Below, piece after piece: positions 17,415 to 26,423 of a stretch of 64,000 nt of DNA (the first letter of the stretch is position 1; every line of letters begins with the position of its first letter). The notes below the pieces were generated by a model, which had not been told where the DNA came from, ran no database searches, and saw only the letters and a list, made by a program, of their open reading frames with translations. The DNA comes from Anaerolineales bacterium UBA6055 (GTDB lineage: Bacteria > Chloroflexota > Anaerolineae > Aggregatilineales > Phototrophicaceae), in the NCBI GenBank assembly GCA_002428985.1, contig DIYL01000013.1:62001-126000 (forward strand), written 5' to 3'. A program made the translations under genes and the position numbers.

Positions 17415-17921
17415 CTATTCAGAGAATCGTTTACCAAATGAGTGACGTGGTGTTGTATTAACCTGTGCATGAATATCCGGTTTAGCATGTTGGGCACGGT
17501 TTTGAAAATGAGCGCGATGAGATTGTTTTTCTCGTCCGCCATATCGCATCGCCCATGAGCTATATCCATATCCAGCAGCATACGTGTATAACCAGATGCT
17601 GCTCAATGCCCGCAATAAAAACGTGATAAATAAGGATACACGTAAAACAAACATTGCCCCCTGAAATGTAAAACTCAACACTGCAAGAAATATAATCCCG
17701 TGAATAAATGACGATGAATGATGCCACCAGCGTAAATTAGCGTCAGATTGTAGTGGCATGACACGCTTATAGTAGAGCCACCCCATTAGCATCATAGATG
17801 TAATTTGTAATGGTATGCCCAAGACTGCAAATAGCAATAAATCCGGCGACATCCAACTAAGGATATGCGCAAACAAGCTTAAGATAATGCCAAGACTCGA
17901 CAGAACCTTGAGGAGTTTCAT
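17415..17921 (-). CDS. Small polytopic membrane protein, unknown
   Basis: About 168 aa from ATG 17921 (an upstream TTG at 17957 is possible). Four hydrophobic helices fall at about residues 5-24, 32-50, 75-95 and 96-118, followed by a basic, polar cytoplasmic tail rich in Arg, His and Gln. I recognise no family. Its 3' end abuts the propeller gene's stop. Confidence 0.7.
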   Translation of the reverse strand: MKLLKVLSSLGIILSLFAHILSWMSPDLLLFAVLGIPLQITSMMLMGWLYYKRVMPLQSDANLRWWHHSSSFIHGIIFLAVLSFTFQGAMFVLRVSLFITFLLRALSSIWLYTYAAGYGYSSWAMRYGGREKQSHRAHFQNRAQHAKPDIHAQVNTTPRHSFGKRFSE

Positions 17922-18083
17922 AATATTCAACTTTCTAAAATTCAATGATGTTTGCAAGAATGATAAATAGCAGAATTACAGCCGTTTTTCTCGCGGAATT
18001 TAGGAAGTTGTCGAAGAAGTTTATGCATGATGATTCCCCTTAATACTATCTACATCTAGCATACAGGGTTTATTGAAGTGACA

Positions 18084-18104
18084 ATCCCCCAGATATTGGG
18101 GGAT
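18084..18104 (-). terminator. Hairpin downstream of the TPR gene
   Basis: Perfect 8-bp stem ATCCCCCA / TGGGGGAT with a 5-base loop, 20 bases past the TPR gene's stop. A T-rich tail is weak on the minus strand, so it may be a terminator or an mRNA 3' stabiliser. Confidence 0.55.
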
Positions 18105-18123
18105 ATTTTAGTTGGAGGATTTA

Positions 18124-19308
18124 TTATTCAGGTTTGTTGGGGGACATACCCACGAGCTTCATAATCTGCGACGCAAAGGCTAGCAAATAACTATAGACAA
18201 TCGATGCGGTAATCCGTGTCGCATTACGCCCGTCATCTAAGGATTGATAGATTGCTTTTGCTTTATTGTAATTGTCACGTGCTGCTTCAAAGTCCCACTG
18301 TGAGAGATGAACTGACCCAACAGCATAGAGAAAACGTGCTTCATATGGTGGATTTTTGACAATACGTGCCAAATCTGCAGCCTGACTATAATATGAAATC
18401 GCAATGTCAGGTTTACCATTAACTTCTTGCCAATGTCCTAACATACCCAATGTATACATCTCATACGGTTGATGGGATACATCCTGCGAAAGAGCTAACA
18501 TCTGATCGAAGTAGTTGCGGGCTTCAGCCATATCTTGTTTCGATAGCATAGACATAGCAAGCGTGTAGATACGCATAAACTCATGGAAAATAGCTTCCAT
18601 CCCTCGCGCAACTTCAAGTGCTGTTAGTTGCTGTTCTAAGCCTTTTTGGAAAGTTTCAGGGTTTTGAATCAGCACCAATCCCTGTTGACCAATAATCACG
18701 CTTTCCAGCAAACGGTCGCCGCTAGCTTTGGCTAATTCCAGTGCAACCAGTAATCCATCGCTAGCTTTATCGTAATCATTTTTACGGACGAACGAGTTTG
18801 CCAACATGAGTACAGCCCGTGCCTCAAGATGCTTATCATTCAGATCACGCGCAATGTCGATAATTTTCCACGCATGTTTATTTGATTCAGACGCATTTGA
18901 GGAAATTTCACCTAAACCCATCAATGACTGTCCATAACGCCGCATATCCCCTGCTTCATAAGCAAAGTTAACCGCATCGGTATAATCTTGATATGCTTCT
19001 CCTGTTTGGAAATACCCTTCACGGAGCACACGTGCCCGTACATTAAGCGCATCAACATGTAACCCAACCGCATGGATTTTCTGGGATAGCTCTACCGACT
19101 GATTGGCATAATCACGAGCATAATCAAAATGCCCAAGTGAGCATTGTGCATCTGCCAAACCCAATAATGCAATAATCTCCACCTGATGTTGACGTTCACG
19201 CCGTGCCATCGTCAATTCAACATGACAACGATCAACAATTGTATTGAAGTCGCCCTTTTTCATCAGTTCGTTAATATCATGGCGGAGGGTATCTATTTTT
19301 GCAGGCAT
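18124..19308 (-). CDS. Tetratricopeptide-repeat protein
   Basis: A cytosolic 394-aa protein built of about eight TPR units (for example ALLGLADAQCSLGHFDYARDYA, YGQSLMGLGEISSNA, AVLMLANSFVRKNDYDKASDGL and ARFLYAVGSVHLSQWDFEAARDNY). TPR arrays bind other proteins; no enzymatic or DNA-binding domain accompanies them here. A short hydrophobic stretch near the C-terminus (ITASIVYSYLLAFASQIM) may be an amphipathic helix rather than a membrane anchor. Same TPR style as the second half of the kinase gene at 54-57 kb. Partner unknown. Confidence 0.82.
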   Translation of the reverse strand: MPAKIDTLRHDINELMKKGDFNTIVDRCHVELTMARRERQHQVEIIALLGLADAQCSLGHFDYARDYANQSVELSQKIHAVGLHVDALNVRARVLREGYFQTGEAYQDYTDAVNFAYEAGDMRRYGQSLMGLGEISSNASESNKHAWKIIDIARDLNDKHLEARAVLMLANSFVRKNDYDKASDGLLVALELAKASGDRLLESVIIGQQGLVLIQNPETFQKGLEQQLTALEVARGMEAIFHEFMRIYTLAMSMLSKQDMAEARNYFDQMLALSQDVSHQPYEMYTLGMLGHWQEVNGKPDIAISYYSQAADLARIVKNPPYEARFLYAVGSVHLSQWDFEAARDNYNKAKAIYQSLDDGRNATRITASIVYSYLLAFASQIMKLVGMSPNKPE

Positions 19309-19421
19309 TATCGTCTTGTCCTAACATTACAACTTATTATTTACCAATTATATAAGGATTATACGCGATTTTTGTTAATTTGGTGCAATATTCATCAACC
19401 ACTGCCGAACTGTTAAGTTGG

Positions 19422-19430
19422 TGCTATAAT
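19422..19430 (+). promoter_or_regulatory. Extended -10 promoter (TGCTATAAT)
   Basis: TGCTATAAT, 39 bases before the ATG at 19469. The extended TGn element can replace a -35 box, and none is seen. The same nonamer is at 19986-19994. Confidence 0.5.
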
Positions 19431-19468
19431 TTTTATCTCTTATTGTTCAGTTTTAGATTAATAATCAC

Positions 19469-19954
19469 ATGCCAAATTTTAATTCATTTCAACTTGACAC
19501 CAGTCAGTGGTCGCTTATGGACGATCAGTCTGCCCATAAGACATGGCAACATAACAAGTTTTCTATGGATGTGATGGCACAGGGTTTGACCCTTTCACCT
19601 CCAACAGATTTACCCAAGAATTACCCTGATATTCGCGAATTAACCTTGTTTTATGGAGATATTGCTGCTCGGCAAGGCGGTCAACTGATTGAGGTTACAC
19701 TACGTGCAATTGACGGTGTAGAAGCTATCAAAACAATCACCACAGCGCCACTAGCAGAAGATCAATCAAAATCACGCTACGTTGGTGCATGGATTTTTCC
19801 ATTAGAGAAGTATTTCTGCAGTATCCACTTCCAATGCATCGATATCACACCGAGTCATCCATTGACCCGTGTGCACCGATATTTATATGAATTACCGCTC
19901 AGTATCAAACTCAGTGGTGAAGTGCGTCGAGCAAACCCTTTTCGTCGAAAATGA
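19469..19954 (+). CDS. Hypothetical protein, 161 aa
   Basis: No family recognised. Soluble, no signal peptide; alternating hydrophobic segments (GQLIEVTLRAID, YVGAWIFPLEKYF, SIHFQCIDIT) suggest a beta-rich fold, and the tail is basic (RRANPFRRK). No clear ribosome-binding site precedes the ATG, but a strong extended -10 does. A HEAT-repeat gene with the same promoter motif follows 72 bases later. Confidence 0.7.
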   Translation: MPNFNSFQLDTSQWSLMDDQSAHKTWQHNKFSMDVMAQGLTLSPPTDLPKNYPDIRELTLFYGDIAARQGGQLIEVTLRAIDGVEAIKTITTAPLAEDQSKSRYVGAWIFPLEKYFCSIHFQCIDITPSHPLTRVHRYLYELPLSIKLSGEVRRANPFRRK

Positions 19955-19985
19955 TAAAATTTCATGCTTCGTCGCGCAAAGTCAA

Positions 19986-19994
19986 TGCTATAAT
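19986..19994 (+). promoter_or_regulatory. Extended -10 promoter (TGCTATAAT)
   Basis: TGCTATAAT, 32 bases before the HEAT-repeat gene's ATG (20027), identical to the element at 19422-19430. Confidence 0.5.
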
Positions 19995-20026
19995 TAAGTA
20001 GTGACAAGATAAAACGGAGCATAGAA

Positions 20027-20635
20027 ATGACCCCCATCGCAGAAATCCATTTGTTAATCAAAGCGATCACTCATGATTCAAAATCTGCGATTGACTCAGA
20101 AGACGCATATTCTGCATTATTTGAGCTAGGGGAAGTCGCTATCCAAGCATTACTTGATACACTTGACGATACGTCACACCGTCAACATCATACAATCGCA
20201 TCTATATTATGTGACATCCTGGTTGATGTAGGTGATGACGATGCACTAATGCTATTGCAAAATCTTGTCAATCATTCTAATAATGAAATATTCACCCCAG
20301 CTAGTCGCGCGATTGCCCGCTTCCAAACACCTGAAATTAATACGATTCTCTGTCAACTAATGGATCATGAAGCAGCTCAAGTCCGCCGTGTGATGGCATG
20401 GCAACTGGGGCGTAATCGTGCCAATAAAGCCGTGAGATGTTTGATTAACCATCTCGATGAAGTTGATTTAGAGACGTTACGAGGTGTAATCTGGTCATTG
20501 GGGCATATTGGTGACCATCGTATTGTTATGCACATCCAACCTTTCACACTCCACATCTCTAGTGACATTTCATTCATTGCCAGAGAAGCGATTCAACGCA
20601 TTCACGACAAATCACTGAATTTACCCTTCAATTAA
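20027..20635 (+). CDS. HEAT-repeat protein
   Basis: A 202-aa all-helical protein of about four HEAT units: ALFELGEVAIQALLDTL, ILCDILVDVGDDDALMLLQNL, AQVRRVMAWQLGRNRANKAVRCLINHL and ETLRGVIWSLGHIGDHRIVMHI. The last two resemble PBS-lyase-type HEAT repeats (VRR.MAWQLG). Probably a protein-binding scaffold. GGAG lies at good distance before the ATG. Confidence 0.85.
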   Translation: MTPIAEIHLLIKAITHDSKSAIDSEDAYSALFELGEVAIQALLDTLDDTSHRQHHTIASILCDILVDVGDDDALMLLQNLVNHSNNEIFTPASRAIARFQTPEINTILCQLMDHEAAQVRRVMAWQLGRNRANKAVRCLINHLDEVDLETLRGVIWSLGHIGDHRIVMHIQPFTLHISSDISFIAREAIQRIHDKSLNLPFN

Positions 20636-20681
20636 CCTGCCTCTGCAAGTCAAACATCAGGTGATTTACTGACAATCGTCA

Positions 20682-20750
20682 CCTTTGACCTGAAAACACC
20701 ATCCTCTTAATGTTAAATTTAAATTAAATATATTAAAATTAGGTCAAAGG
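20682..20750. promoter_or_regulatory. 10-bp inverted repeat around an AT-rich promoter-like stretch
   Basis: CCTTTGACCT (20682-20691) is the exact reverse complement of AGGTCAAAGG (20741-20750). The 49 bases between are nearly pure A/T. The right half lies 25 bases before the small ORF at 20776. Could be a paired operator or the base of a leader hairpin. Confidence 0.5.
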
Positions 20751-20775
20751 CAACTTAACATAAAAGAGGCTCAAG

Positions 20776-20886
20776 ATGATTACCAGACATGATAGAATAA
20801 AGTTCATTAGCACAATTTGCGCAATAATCATTGGTCTACTGACAATCCACGCTCTTATCTACCTCCTTGCCATCATATTTAGTTAA
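20776..20886 (+). CDS. Very small membrane protein (36 aa)
   Basis: Short open frame starting MITRHDRIKF followed by a single uninterrupted hydrophobic helix of about 25 residues (to LLAIIFS) and TAA. An AAGAGG ribosome-binding site lies eight bases before the ATG, and a 10-bp inverted repeat sits in its promoter region. The basic N-terminus followed by one helix is typical of small regulatory membrane proteins. No homologue is recalled; evidence is only the composition and the good start signals. Confidence 0.5.
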   Translation: MITRHDRIKFISTICAIIIGLLTIHALIYLLAIIFS

Positions 20887-20915
20887 ATCTGTGACACAAC
20901 GTGCAAAGAGCTTGG

Positions 20916-21431
20916 CTACTTTCGTGGAATAATCGCGTGTGATAAACGACCTAACCATGTCCGAAAACAATGTGCTATCAAACCAGCCCAATGTCGCCAG
21001 ATACCAAACACAGATGCATCAGATGGTATAGTATCACCATCAGAATCTGCTTTTTCAAGCGATTCCCAATCGTGAGGATACCCATTGCGCCGGAAGTGAT
21101 CTTGACTAAGTAGTGCTAGCGTAATCGGATAATGCATCATCACAACCAGTGTCTCATCATCAATCATTTCAAGCTGATCAGAAAATTCATCAAACATACC
21201 GCGTTCAATCATCTCCACAGCAATGCTATGGCGTAACCGTTTTTGCATACTGTCGAGTTGGTCATCCCATTTGCCCTGTGTCATTGATGAGGGCATTTCA
21301 TCTAACCATTCTTCGAATTTGGGGTGTAAAACATGGTGCGGGATGTTTGTTCCAGCATCAATTAATGGATTGATGTTAAATTCATTGGATTCAATATGAT
21401 TCTCAAAGGGGTTTTGGTTACGATTAGACAT
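20916..21431 (-). CDS. Hypothetical soluble protein
   Basis: About 171 aa from ATG 21431 (the frame extends to 21458). Acidic N-terminal half with many Asn/Glu, then helices (LRHSIAVEMIERGMFDEFSDQL, TLVVMMHYPITLALL) and a hydrophobic, Trp-rich C-terminus (FGIWRHWAGLIAHCFRTWLGRL). No domain recognised. Separated from the next minus-strand gene by 92 bases. Confidence 0.7.
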   Translation of the reverse strand: MSNRNQNPFENHIESNEFNINPLIDAGTNIPHHVLHPKFEEWLDEMPSSMTQGKWDDQLDSMQKRLRHSIAVEMIERGMFDEFSDQLEMIDDETLVVMMHYPITLALLSQDHFRRNGYPHDWESLEKADSDGDTIPSDASVFGIWRHWAGLIAHCFRTWLGRLSHAIIPRK

Positions 21432-21523
21432 AATAATATTCTCGACAATAATACTCAAAAATGGGCTTTTATTTGAGTATATGTCACCTTGCTTAAGTTG
21501 ACAACGGATTCGGTATCTAAAAA

Positions 21524-22096
21524 TTATGAATCCGTATCAAGCGGCTTATCATATAATACAATACAACCCGCTCGTGTCGGATGATCAATTACTTGGGCAT
21601 CATTCGTAACACCACGCAGCAACCACAACACATAAACATCCCCTACTGCCCCGGCTGTCAGCAATCCACCCAAAACAGCCAATACACCATCACCTACAAG
21701 GGTCGCGAGTACAATCGGCAGAATGCCTAACACAATACCTGGCACAACAACACCAATCCGATATGCTGAAATCGCCATTGGTTTTGTGGCATGACAATAC
21801 GGACTGAGAGTCTTCCATACGATGCCAAACTTGAACTCACGGAATGATAATCCACCAGCAAACTTCCAAGCTATGGCATGAAGTAGCTCATGGATCACAA
21901 CGAGAACCAATGCAGGCAAAATAATCATAGGATTTGTGAATGCAGTTAATAATGGGTCACGTCCCCAGATTAAACTAAATGGAATCAATGGCACGATGAG
22001 AAAAATAACAGTCATCCAAATGGCATGAAATAAAATTGTGACTGTCGACACGCTTAGGTCTTGTTCATAAGACGATGATTGTACAGGTGTATCCAT
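21524..22096 (-). CDS. DUF3267-type putative zincin membrane peptidase
   Basis: A 190-aa membrane protein with four or five helices and the metalloprotease motif HELLH at residues 69-73, set inside a hydrophobic helix as in site-2 protease-like and DUF3267 proteins. A downstream Asn/Asp third ligand is not obvious. If active it would cleave a membrane substrate, but DUF3267 proteins have no known substrate. The next gene upstream (22183) is a separate family 2 glycosyltransferase. Confidence 0.8.
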   Translation of the reverse strand: MDTPVQSSSYEQDLSVSTVTILFHAIWMTVIFLIVPLIPFSLIWGRDPLLTAFTNPMIILPALVLVVIHELLHAIAWKFAGGLSFREFKFGIVWKTLSPYCHATKPMAISAYRIGVVVPGIVLGILPIVLATLVGDGVLAVLGGLLTAGAVGDVYVLWLLRGVTNDAQVIDHPTRAGCIVLYDKPLDTDS

Positions 22097-22182
22097 ATAA
22101 TAATACCTTGATTGCTATTGCATAGAATTTCGATGTATCAATAGCATACAGTATTTTTTAAAACTTGTCACGCAATAAATCA

Positions 22183-23172
22183 TTAAGAATTATCTGAGAG
22201 GAGACGTTGGCGAAGCGTTTTTAGGAGAGATTTACTCTGTTCTATTGCATTAATTGTCCATTGAACTGAGGCTGAGGGCAAGGCATAGGTATAAAGCATG
22301 TACAATCGGCGAATCAGTGCATCAGGAGGGTAAAGCGCAATAGCTTGACCAAATAAATCACGCGCTTCAGAGCGTTTACCATCACCCCATACTTCTAATG
22401 CCAACATGTGATAGCGTGCCGATTCGATCTGATCAAACTCATCAGCAGACATACACCGCTCCCAACCGTAATCACGCGCATTATGTATTGTCTTAAGGCG
22501 CCCCAACGCCCCATAATAACGATCATCAGACAACATATTACCGTGCATGCGACGTAACACCAGTTTTTCATCAATACCATGAATTTTATATTTAGATGTC
22601 AAACGCAAGAATAAATCCCAATCCTCAGCACTTCGATAATCAGGATCATGCGCGAATACACCTACATCATCCAATGCAGACTTTCGGATCATGGTCGAAC
22701 TTATGAGAATATGATTTCCTGTCAACCGGAGTAATGCGCAGAAAACATCACCTGTAAATTGCGGAAATGGTGTCGTATCAACAGGTGTTTTTCCATCTGG
22801 TGCAACGAATTGATAATATGTATGGATGACAGCAATATCTGGATGAGATTGTAAGTAATCAACACAGGTCTGAATCTTATGGCTAACGAGTTGGTCATCA
22901 GCATCACAGAAGTGGATTAAATCACCTTTAGCAGCAGCGATCCCTGTATTACGTGCAATCCCAGGACCTTGATTATCTTGATAGATATATCGAATCTGCC
23001 CACCATAAGTGTTCCGTAAGAAGACTTCAGTTTCATCGGTACTGCCATCATCCACAACGATTATCTCGCAATGTGGATACGTTTGTGCCAGACAACTATC
23101 AATAGCATCCGTAATATAGTGCTTGCGGTTGTACGTTGGAATAATAATGCTAACTAATGGCAAATTTGACAT
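22183..23172 (-). CDS. Family 2 glycosyltransferase
   Basis: GT-A fold inverting glycosyltransferase of 329 aa. The N-terminal domain has the signature VSIIIPTYNRKHYITDAI, the nucleotide-binding VVDDGSTDET and the metal-binding HFCDADD (about residue 90); a later ED motif (SAEDWDLFLRL) is the probable base region. The C-terminal third is helical and resembles a short TPR-like extension. No membrane helix, so it acts on the cytoplasmic side with a nucleotide-sugar donor. Acceptor unknown. Confidence 0.92.
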   Translation of the reverse strand: MSNLPLVSIIIPTYNRKHYITDAIDSCLAQTYPHCEIIVVDDGSTDETEVFLRNTYGGQIRYIYQDNQGPGIARNTGIAAAKGDLIHFCDADDQLVSHKIQTCVDYLQSHPDIAVIHTYYQFVAPDGKTPVDTTPFPQFTGDVFCALLRLTGNHILISSTMIRKSALDDVGVFAHDPDYRSAEDWDLFLRLTSKYKIHGIDEKLVLRRMHGNMLSDDRYYGALGRLKTIHNARDYGWERCMSADEFDQIESARYHMLALEVWGDGKRSEARDLFGQAIALYPPDALIRRLYMLYTYALPSASVQWTINAIEQSKSLLKTLRQRLLSDNS

Positions 23173-23220
23173 AAGCTCTCAAAAATACTCGTGATACGAA
23201 CGGTATATTTTATCATGAGA

Positions 23221-25608
23221 CTATCCGGGTGAAATAGTCAATGCGCCATTAATCGTTCCAGCAATCCAGCCGACAATATTCGTCGCCGTCTGTACCTTCC
23301 ACCAGCGGAAGCCCTCGTTTTCATAAGGACCGGCAATCACAGCGACATAATCACCTTGCACCAAACCACCCAAGATAACACTTCCGGTTGATGGATCTTG
23401 ACGGATGTTCAAGTTACTAAAGACAATGCGTAGTTGTTGTCCCGGTTGGTATTCACTACCTTGTATAACACCCTGTGGTACAGGTGATGTTCCGACACCG
23501 CCACTACCAAATGATGGATTAGCGACAAGACTCGTTGTATCAGAAATTGTGCCACCATCTACACGTACAGTATATTGTCGACCTAATACAGAGACGACAA
23601 CAGCACTACGATCAGGATACCAGCGAACGTCCTCAGGAGCCGCACTTCCAATGGGTGCAGACAACGCGTTACCAGAGCTATCATAGAGTGCAACAGGCCC
23701 ACCATCAAACGGCGAACCGGGGCGACCTAAAGCAACAATCTGCCCATTCGAACGTTGTACAGCATTTTGTATCCATAATCCGGCTGCTGATGCATCAAAT
23801 ATAACCTGCTCGCCCTGCAATTGACTATTTACATAACCGATAATCACACGCCCATCAGGTCGACGACCACTTACAATAATCCGTTGTCCATCACCAAGCC
23901 AATAGCCATAGTCATAGCGAACAAAATTAGGCGCATTCTTTGAATAATCTGCATCACGTACAGCCTGTGTAATCGCCAGTGCATTCCGGTTTTCTTCGGG
24001 CAAACGTACTGTTAATAAGATGCTGTAATTTCCCGGCACAGGCGACCACTCAACAGCCGTCGTTTTCCAGAGCCCCGCGTTGCTCCTATTGACGATGCCA
24101 CATGATGTGTACCCCGGTTCAACACAATCGCGAATCACTTGATATGTTGGATCAGTTTGGGTAGCAATTTCGGGTTGCCAGAACCACACACCAGCATTGA
24201 CATTATCAAGGTTTGGCGGTGTATCAATGCGGAATGATAAACGTTGTCCATCGGCTGACCAGTCAATTTCGACAACACGGTTCTTATTGTCCTGTGCACC
24301 ACTCGTAATAAAGCCATCGAAGAACGGGGCAAAAGTCATCACGCCTTCATTTGAGGTTCCAATTGGTCGATACAACAGCATCCCATTTTGATCGGTACGC
24401 ATAAAGCTAGACGGATCAACTGGATTCGGCGCAAATAACGATACACCACCACTTAGTTGAAGCCCATTAAAACTGAATATCTGCCCCAAACCTACATCGT
24501 ATTGGTATGCACCCGCACCAATTGTGCTAAATGACGTTTGCCCAACTGATGGTGGTGCAATTGGTGAAACCAACAAATCCACGTTAACAGCGACAGTCGG
24601 TTGGAACAAGGTTGGCTGTGGCGTAAACGTAGCAGTCGGACCACCAATAACGGGACCCGGTGTTGACGGTAGTGGTGTGTTGATAATGCCACTATCAGCC
24701 CCCGGTGTAGCTGTGATGATCGTCGGCGTTACATTCAATGTTGGTGGAATAATCGTATTAGTGGATGTGGGTTGGACAATCGGTGTCCATGTCGGTGGCA
24801 CAGTTGGAATCAATGGCACCTCTCGTGTCCCAAGTAATTCAGCGATTTCAGTTTCACTAAATGTTGGCACAGCTGTAAATGTCGGTGGCAATGTATTCGT
24901 CGGTGTCAACGTAAATGTTGCAGTAGGAGACGGTGTTTCTGTTGGTGTAATCGTTGGTAGTGGTGTATTAGACGGCGTCTGTGACGGTGTTGGTGTTGAA
25001 GTGTCCGTCGGTGTCAGTGTAAACGTCGCCGTAGGGAGTGGGGTTGGCGTATTTGTCAAAATCGGCGTAGGCGTGGGTTCTGGTGTATTTGTACTCGTTG
25101 GCGTTGCAGTTGGTTCTGGTGTAAAAGTTAACGTAAAGGTCGCTGTTGGCGTTGCAGTAGATGTGGGTATTGGTGTATCCGATGGCGTTACAGACGGCGT
25201 TTGTGTACCAGTCGGCGTATCGGATGGTGTAAATGTCAGAGTCGGTGTTGCTGTTGGCGTATCTGTCGCAGTTGCGGTCGGTGTATTTGTTGCTGTGTTT
25301 GTAGGCGTTGGCGTTGCTGTATCAGTGGGCGTATCTGTAGGTGGAGGAGTACCTGTATATGTCTCTGTTGGTGTGGGTGTGACGGTTGGTGTATCAGTCG
25401 GTGGTGGTTGAGTCGGTTCAGGCGATAAAGTCGGTGTATTTGTAAGGTCAAGAATAGGTGTTTGTGTCGGGACTTCAGCAACATCTGTTTCTTGTTCAGT
25501 CGGTGTAGATGTAGGAGCAACTGTAGGAGTAACTTGTGGCAAACTCGTTCCACACGCGCCAATCAGTAACGCAATAACAACATAAAATGCTACCCGACGA
25601 TATGCCAC
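23221..25608 (-). CDS. Large Thr/Pro-repeat lipoprotein with C-terminal SH3 domain
   Basis: A 795-aa surface protein starting at GTG 25608 (GGAG upstream). The lipoprotein signal (VVIALLIGACG, Cys at about 19) is followed by a roughly 230-residue stalk of TPTxTPT repeats, a propeller-like or beta-rich central region (about 340-690, with DWSADGQRLSF and WYPDRSAVVVSV) and a bacterial SH3-type end (LNIRQDPSTGSVILGGLVQGDYVAV...WWKVQT...GWIAG). SH3b domains bind cell-wall peptides, so the protein may tether to the wall. Such TPT stalks are typical of Anaerolineae. The reverse strand of the stalk is a long spurious frame. Confidence 0.9.
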   Translation of the reverse strand: MAYRRVAFYVVIALLIGACGTSLPQVTPTVAPTSTPTEQETDVAEVPTQTPILDLTNTPTLSPEPTQPPPTDTPTVTPTPTETYTGTPPPTDTPTDTATPTPTNTATNTPTATATDTPTATPTLTFTPSDTPTGTQTPSVTPSDTPIPTSTATPTATFTLTFTPEPTATPTSTNTPEPTPTPILTNTPTPLPTATFTLTPTDTSTPTPSQTPSNTPLPTITPTETPSPTATFTLTPTNTLPPTFTAVPTFSETEIAELLGTREVPLIPTVPPTWTPIVQPTSTNTIIPPTLNVTPTIITATPGADSGIINTPLPSTPGPVIGGPTATFTPQPTLFQPTVAVNVDLLVSPIAPPSVGQTSFSTIGAGAYQYDVGLGQIFSFNGLQLSGGVSLFAPNPVDPSSFMRTDQNGMLLYRPIGTSNEGVMTFAPFFDGFITSGAQDNKNRVVEIDWSADGQRLSFRIDTPPNLDNVNAGVWFWQPEIATQTDPTYQVIRDCVEPGYTSCGIVNRSNAGLWKTTAVEWSPVPGNYSILLTVRLPEENRNALAITQAVRDADYSKNAPNFVRYDYGYWLGDGQRIIVSGRRPDGRVIIGYVNSQLQGEQVIFDASAAGLWIQNAVQRSNGQIVALGRPGSPFDGGPVALYDSSGNALSAPIGSAAPEDVRWYPDRSAVVVSVLGRQYTVRVDGGTISDTTSLVANPSFGSGGVGTSPVPQGVIQGSEYQPGQQLRIVFSNLNIRQDPSTGSVILGGLVQGDYVAVIAGPYENEGFRWWKVQTATNIVGWIAGTINGALTISPG

Positions 25609-25730
25609 AGCCCAACTCCAACTGAAAAATAATTATGACCAATTATATTATAACCATCGTAGCCTATTCCTGCAGAACGCAAAGGTCACGTTTGCCCTAC
25701 GATGTTAGTCAGTTTGAGTATCGGGAGGAT

Positions 25731-25757
25731 AAAGCAGAGCGATGGTTGCCCTGCTTT
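25731..25757. terminator. Hairpin after the thioredoxin-like gene
   Basis: AAAGCAG / CTGCTTT, 7 bp around a 13-base loop, ten bases past the stop at 25767 on the minus strand. The plus-strand T tract is stronger than the minus-strand one. Confidence 0.5.
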
Positions 25758-25766
25758 TTAATCTAT

Positions 25767-26234
25767 TTATCCGGAGATGATCGCTTCTATCTCAGAAGCA
25801 ACTGCGCCTTCACTAAGCAAACCATACCATCGCTTGAGGACATTGCCATCCCCATCAGCCAAGACATACTGGGTACGGTCAGTAATGCCTAAGGCTTGGC
25901 GTTGATCATTTAGTGATGGATCTTCATAATCCAACTCAACAAACTCCACACGTCCGTCAAATGTATCTTCTAACCCGCTCACGGCAGGTCTATTTCGGCG
26001 ACAAGACGTTCACCAATCGGCATAGGAATCATAGAACACAAATGTATCCGAGGATGTTGAAACCGCTTGTGCTTGCACTTCTGTGATTTCTTCTCGTGTC
26101 ATTTGTTTTGGTGTGGGTGTTGGGTCAACAATCTGTTCAAGCTGCAAAGGCTCAGGTAGATCAGCAGATGAACATCCAGTCAAAACCAAAACGCCACCAA
26201 CAATCAGTAAGAGAAATTTAAATAGCGTTTGCAT
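25767..26234 (-). CDS. Thioredoxin-like lipoprotein with in-frame TGA at the first active-site Cys (candidate selenoprotein)
   Basis: One 155-codon frame from ATG 26234 to the stop at 25767, interrupted by a TGA at 26012-26010. Residues 1-21 are a lipoprotein signal (VLVLTGC). A Pro/Thr linker leads to a thioredoxin fold: FVFYDSYADW, then [TGA]-T-S-C, then RRNRPAVSGLEDTF, VEFVELDYED and YVLADGDGNVLKRWYG. In DsbD/ResA-like relatives the motif is WCxxC, so the TGA stands precisely at the first Cys, giving UxxC if read as selenocysteine. A hairpin of the right kind follows (25972-25990). The protein would be a membrane-anchored thiol/selenol oxidoreductase facing outward. Alternative: a simple TGC/TGT to TGA nonsense change in a dead gene. 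Confidence 0.75.
25972..25990 (-). promoter_or_regulatory. Possible bacterial SECIS hairpin
   Basis: Reading the minus strand, GACCTGC / GCGGGTT (7 bp with G-T pairs) encloses the loop CGTGA. The loop G is 28 bases after the TGA and is followed by T; bacterial SECIS loops have a G in the first two positions and lie about 16-37 bases from the UGA. A match of this size can arise by chance. Confidence 0.5.
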
Positions 26235-26344
26235 TTACCTAATTCTCGTCATGTGAATAATTTGCTGAAGCATATCGCTAATTCCTAACGATTTGGTTAA
26301 CAGCCATGAAGAAACATAAAATGAGAATGCACCTATTGAACATG

Positions 26345-26356
26345 TGGACATATCCA
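26345..26356. promoter_or_regulatory. GntR-regulon operator, variant site
   Basis: TGGACATATCCA within ATGTGGACATATCCAAT, one base off the palindrome at 45000, 51253 and 52818. It lies 68 bases before the MGH1-like glycosidase gene and 110 bases before the thioredoxin-like gene on the other strand. Confidence 0.6.
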
Positions 26357-26423
26357 ATAAGAGGTGATAAAATTTTATAAATTCTTATGTACTTAAAATC
26401 ATAATTCATTAAAGGCTAACCCC

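Noticed and set aside
24524..25411. Long plus-strand frame of Val/Gly repeats opposite the TPT lipoprotein
   Set aside because: It is the reverse reading of the Thr-Pro stalk (ACN CCN codons), with no start signals; a composition artefact.
24960..25440. Repetitive stretch as a CRISPR or tandem repeat array
   Set aside because: The period is irregular and codon-based (Thr-Pro), with no conserved spacer-repeat unit.
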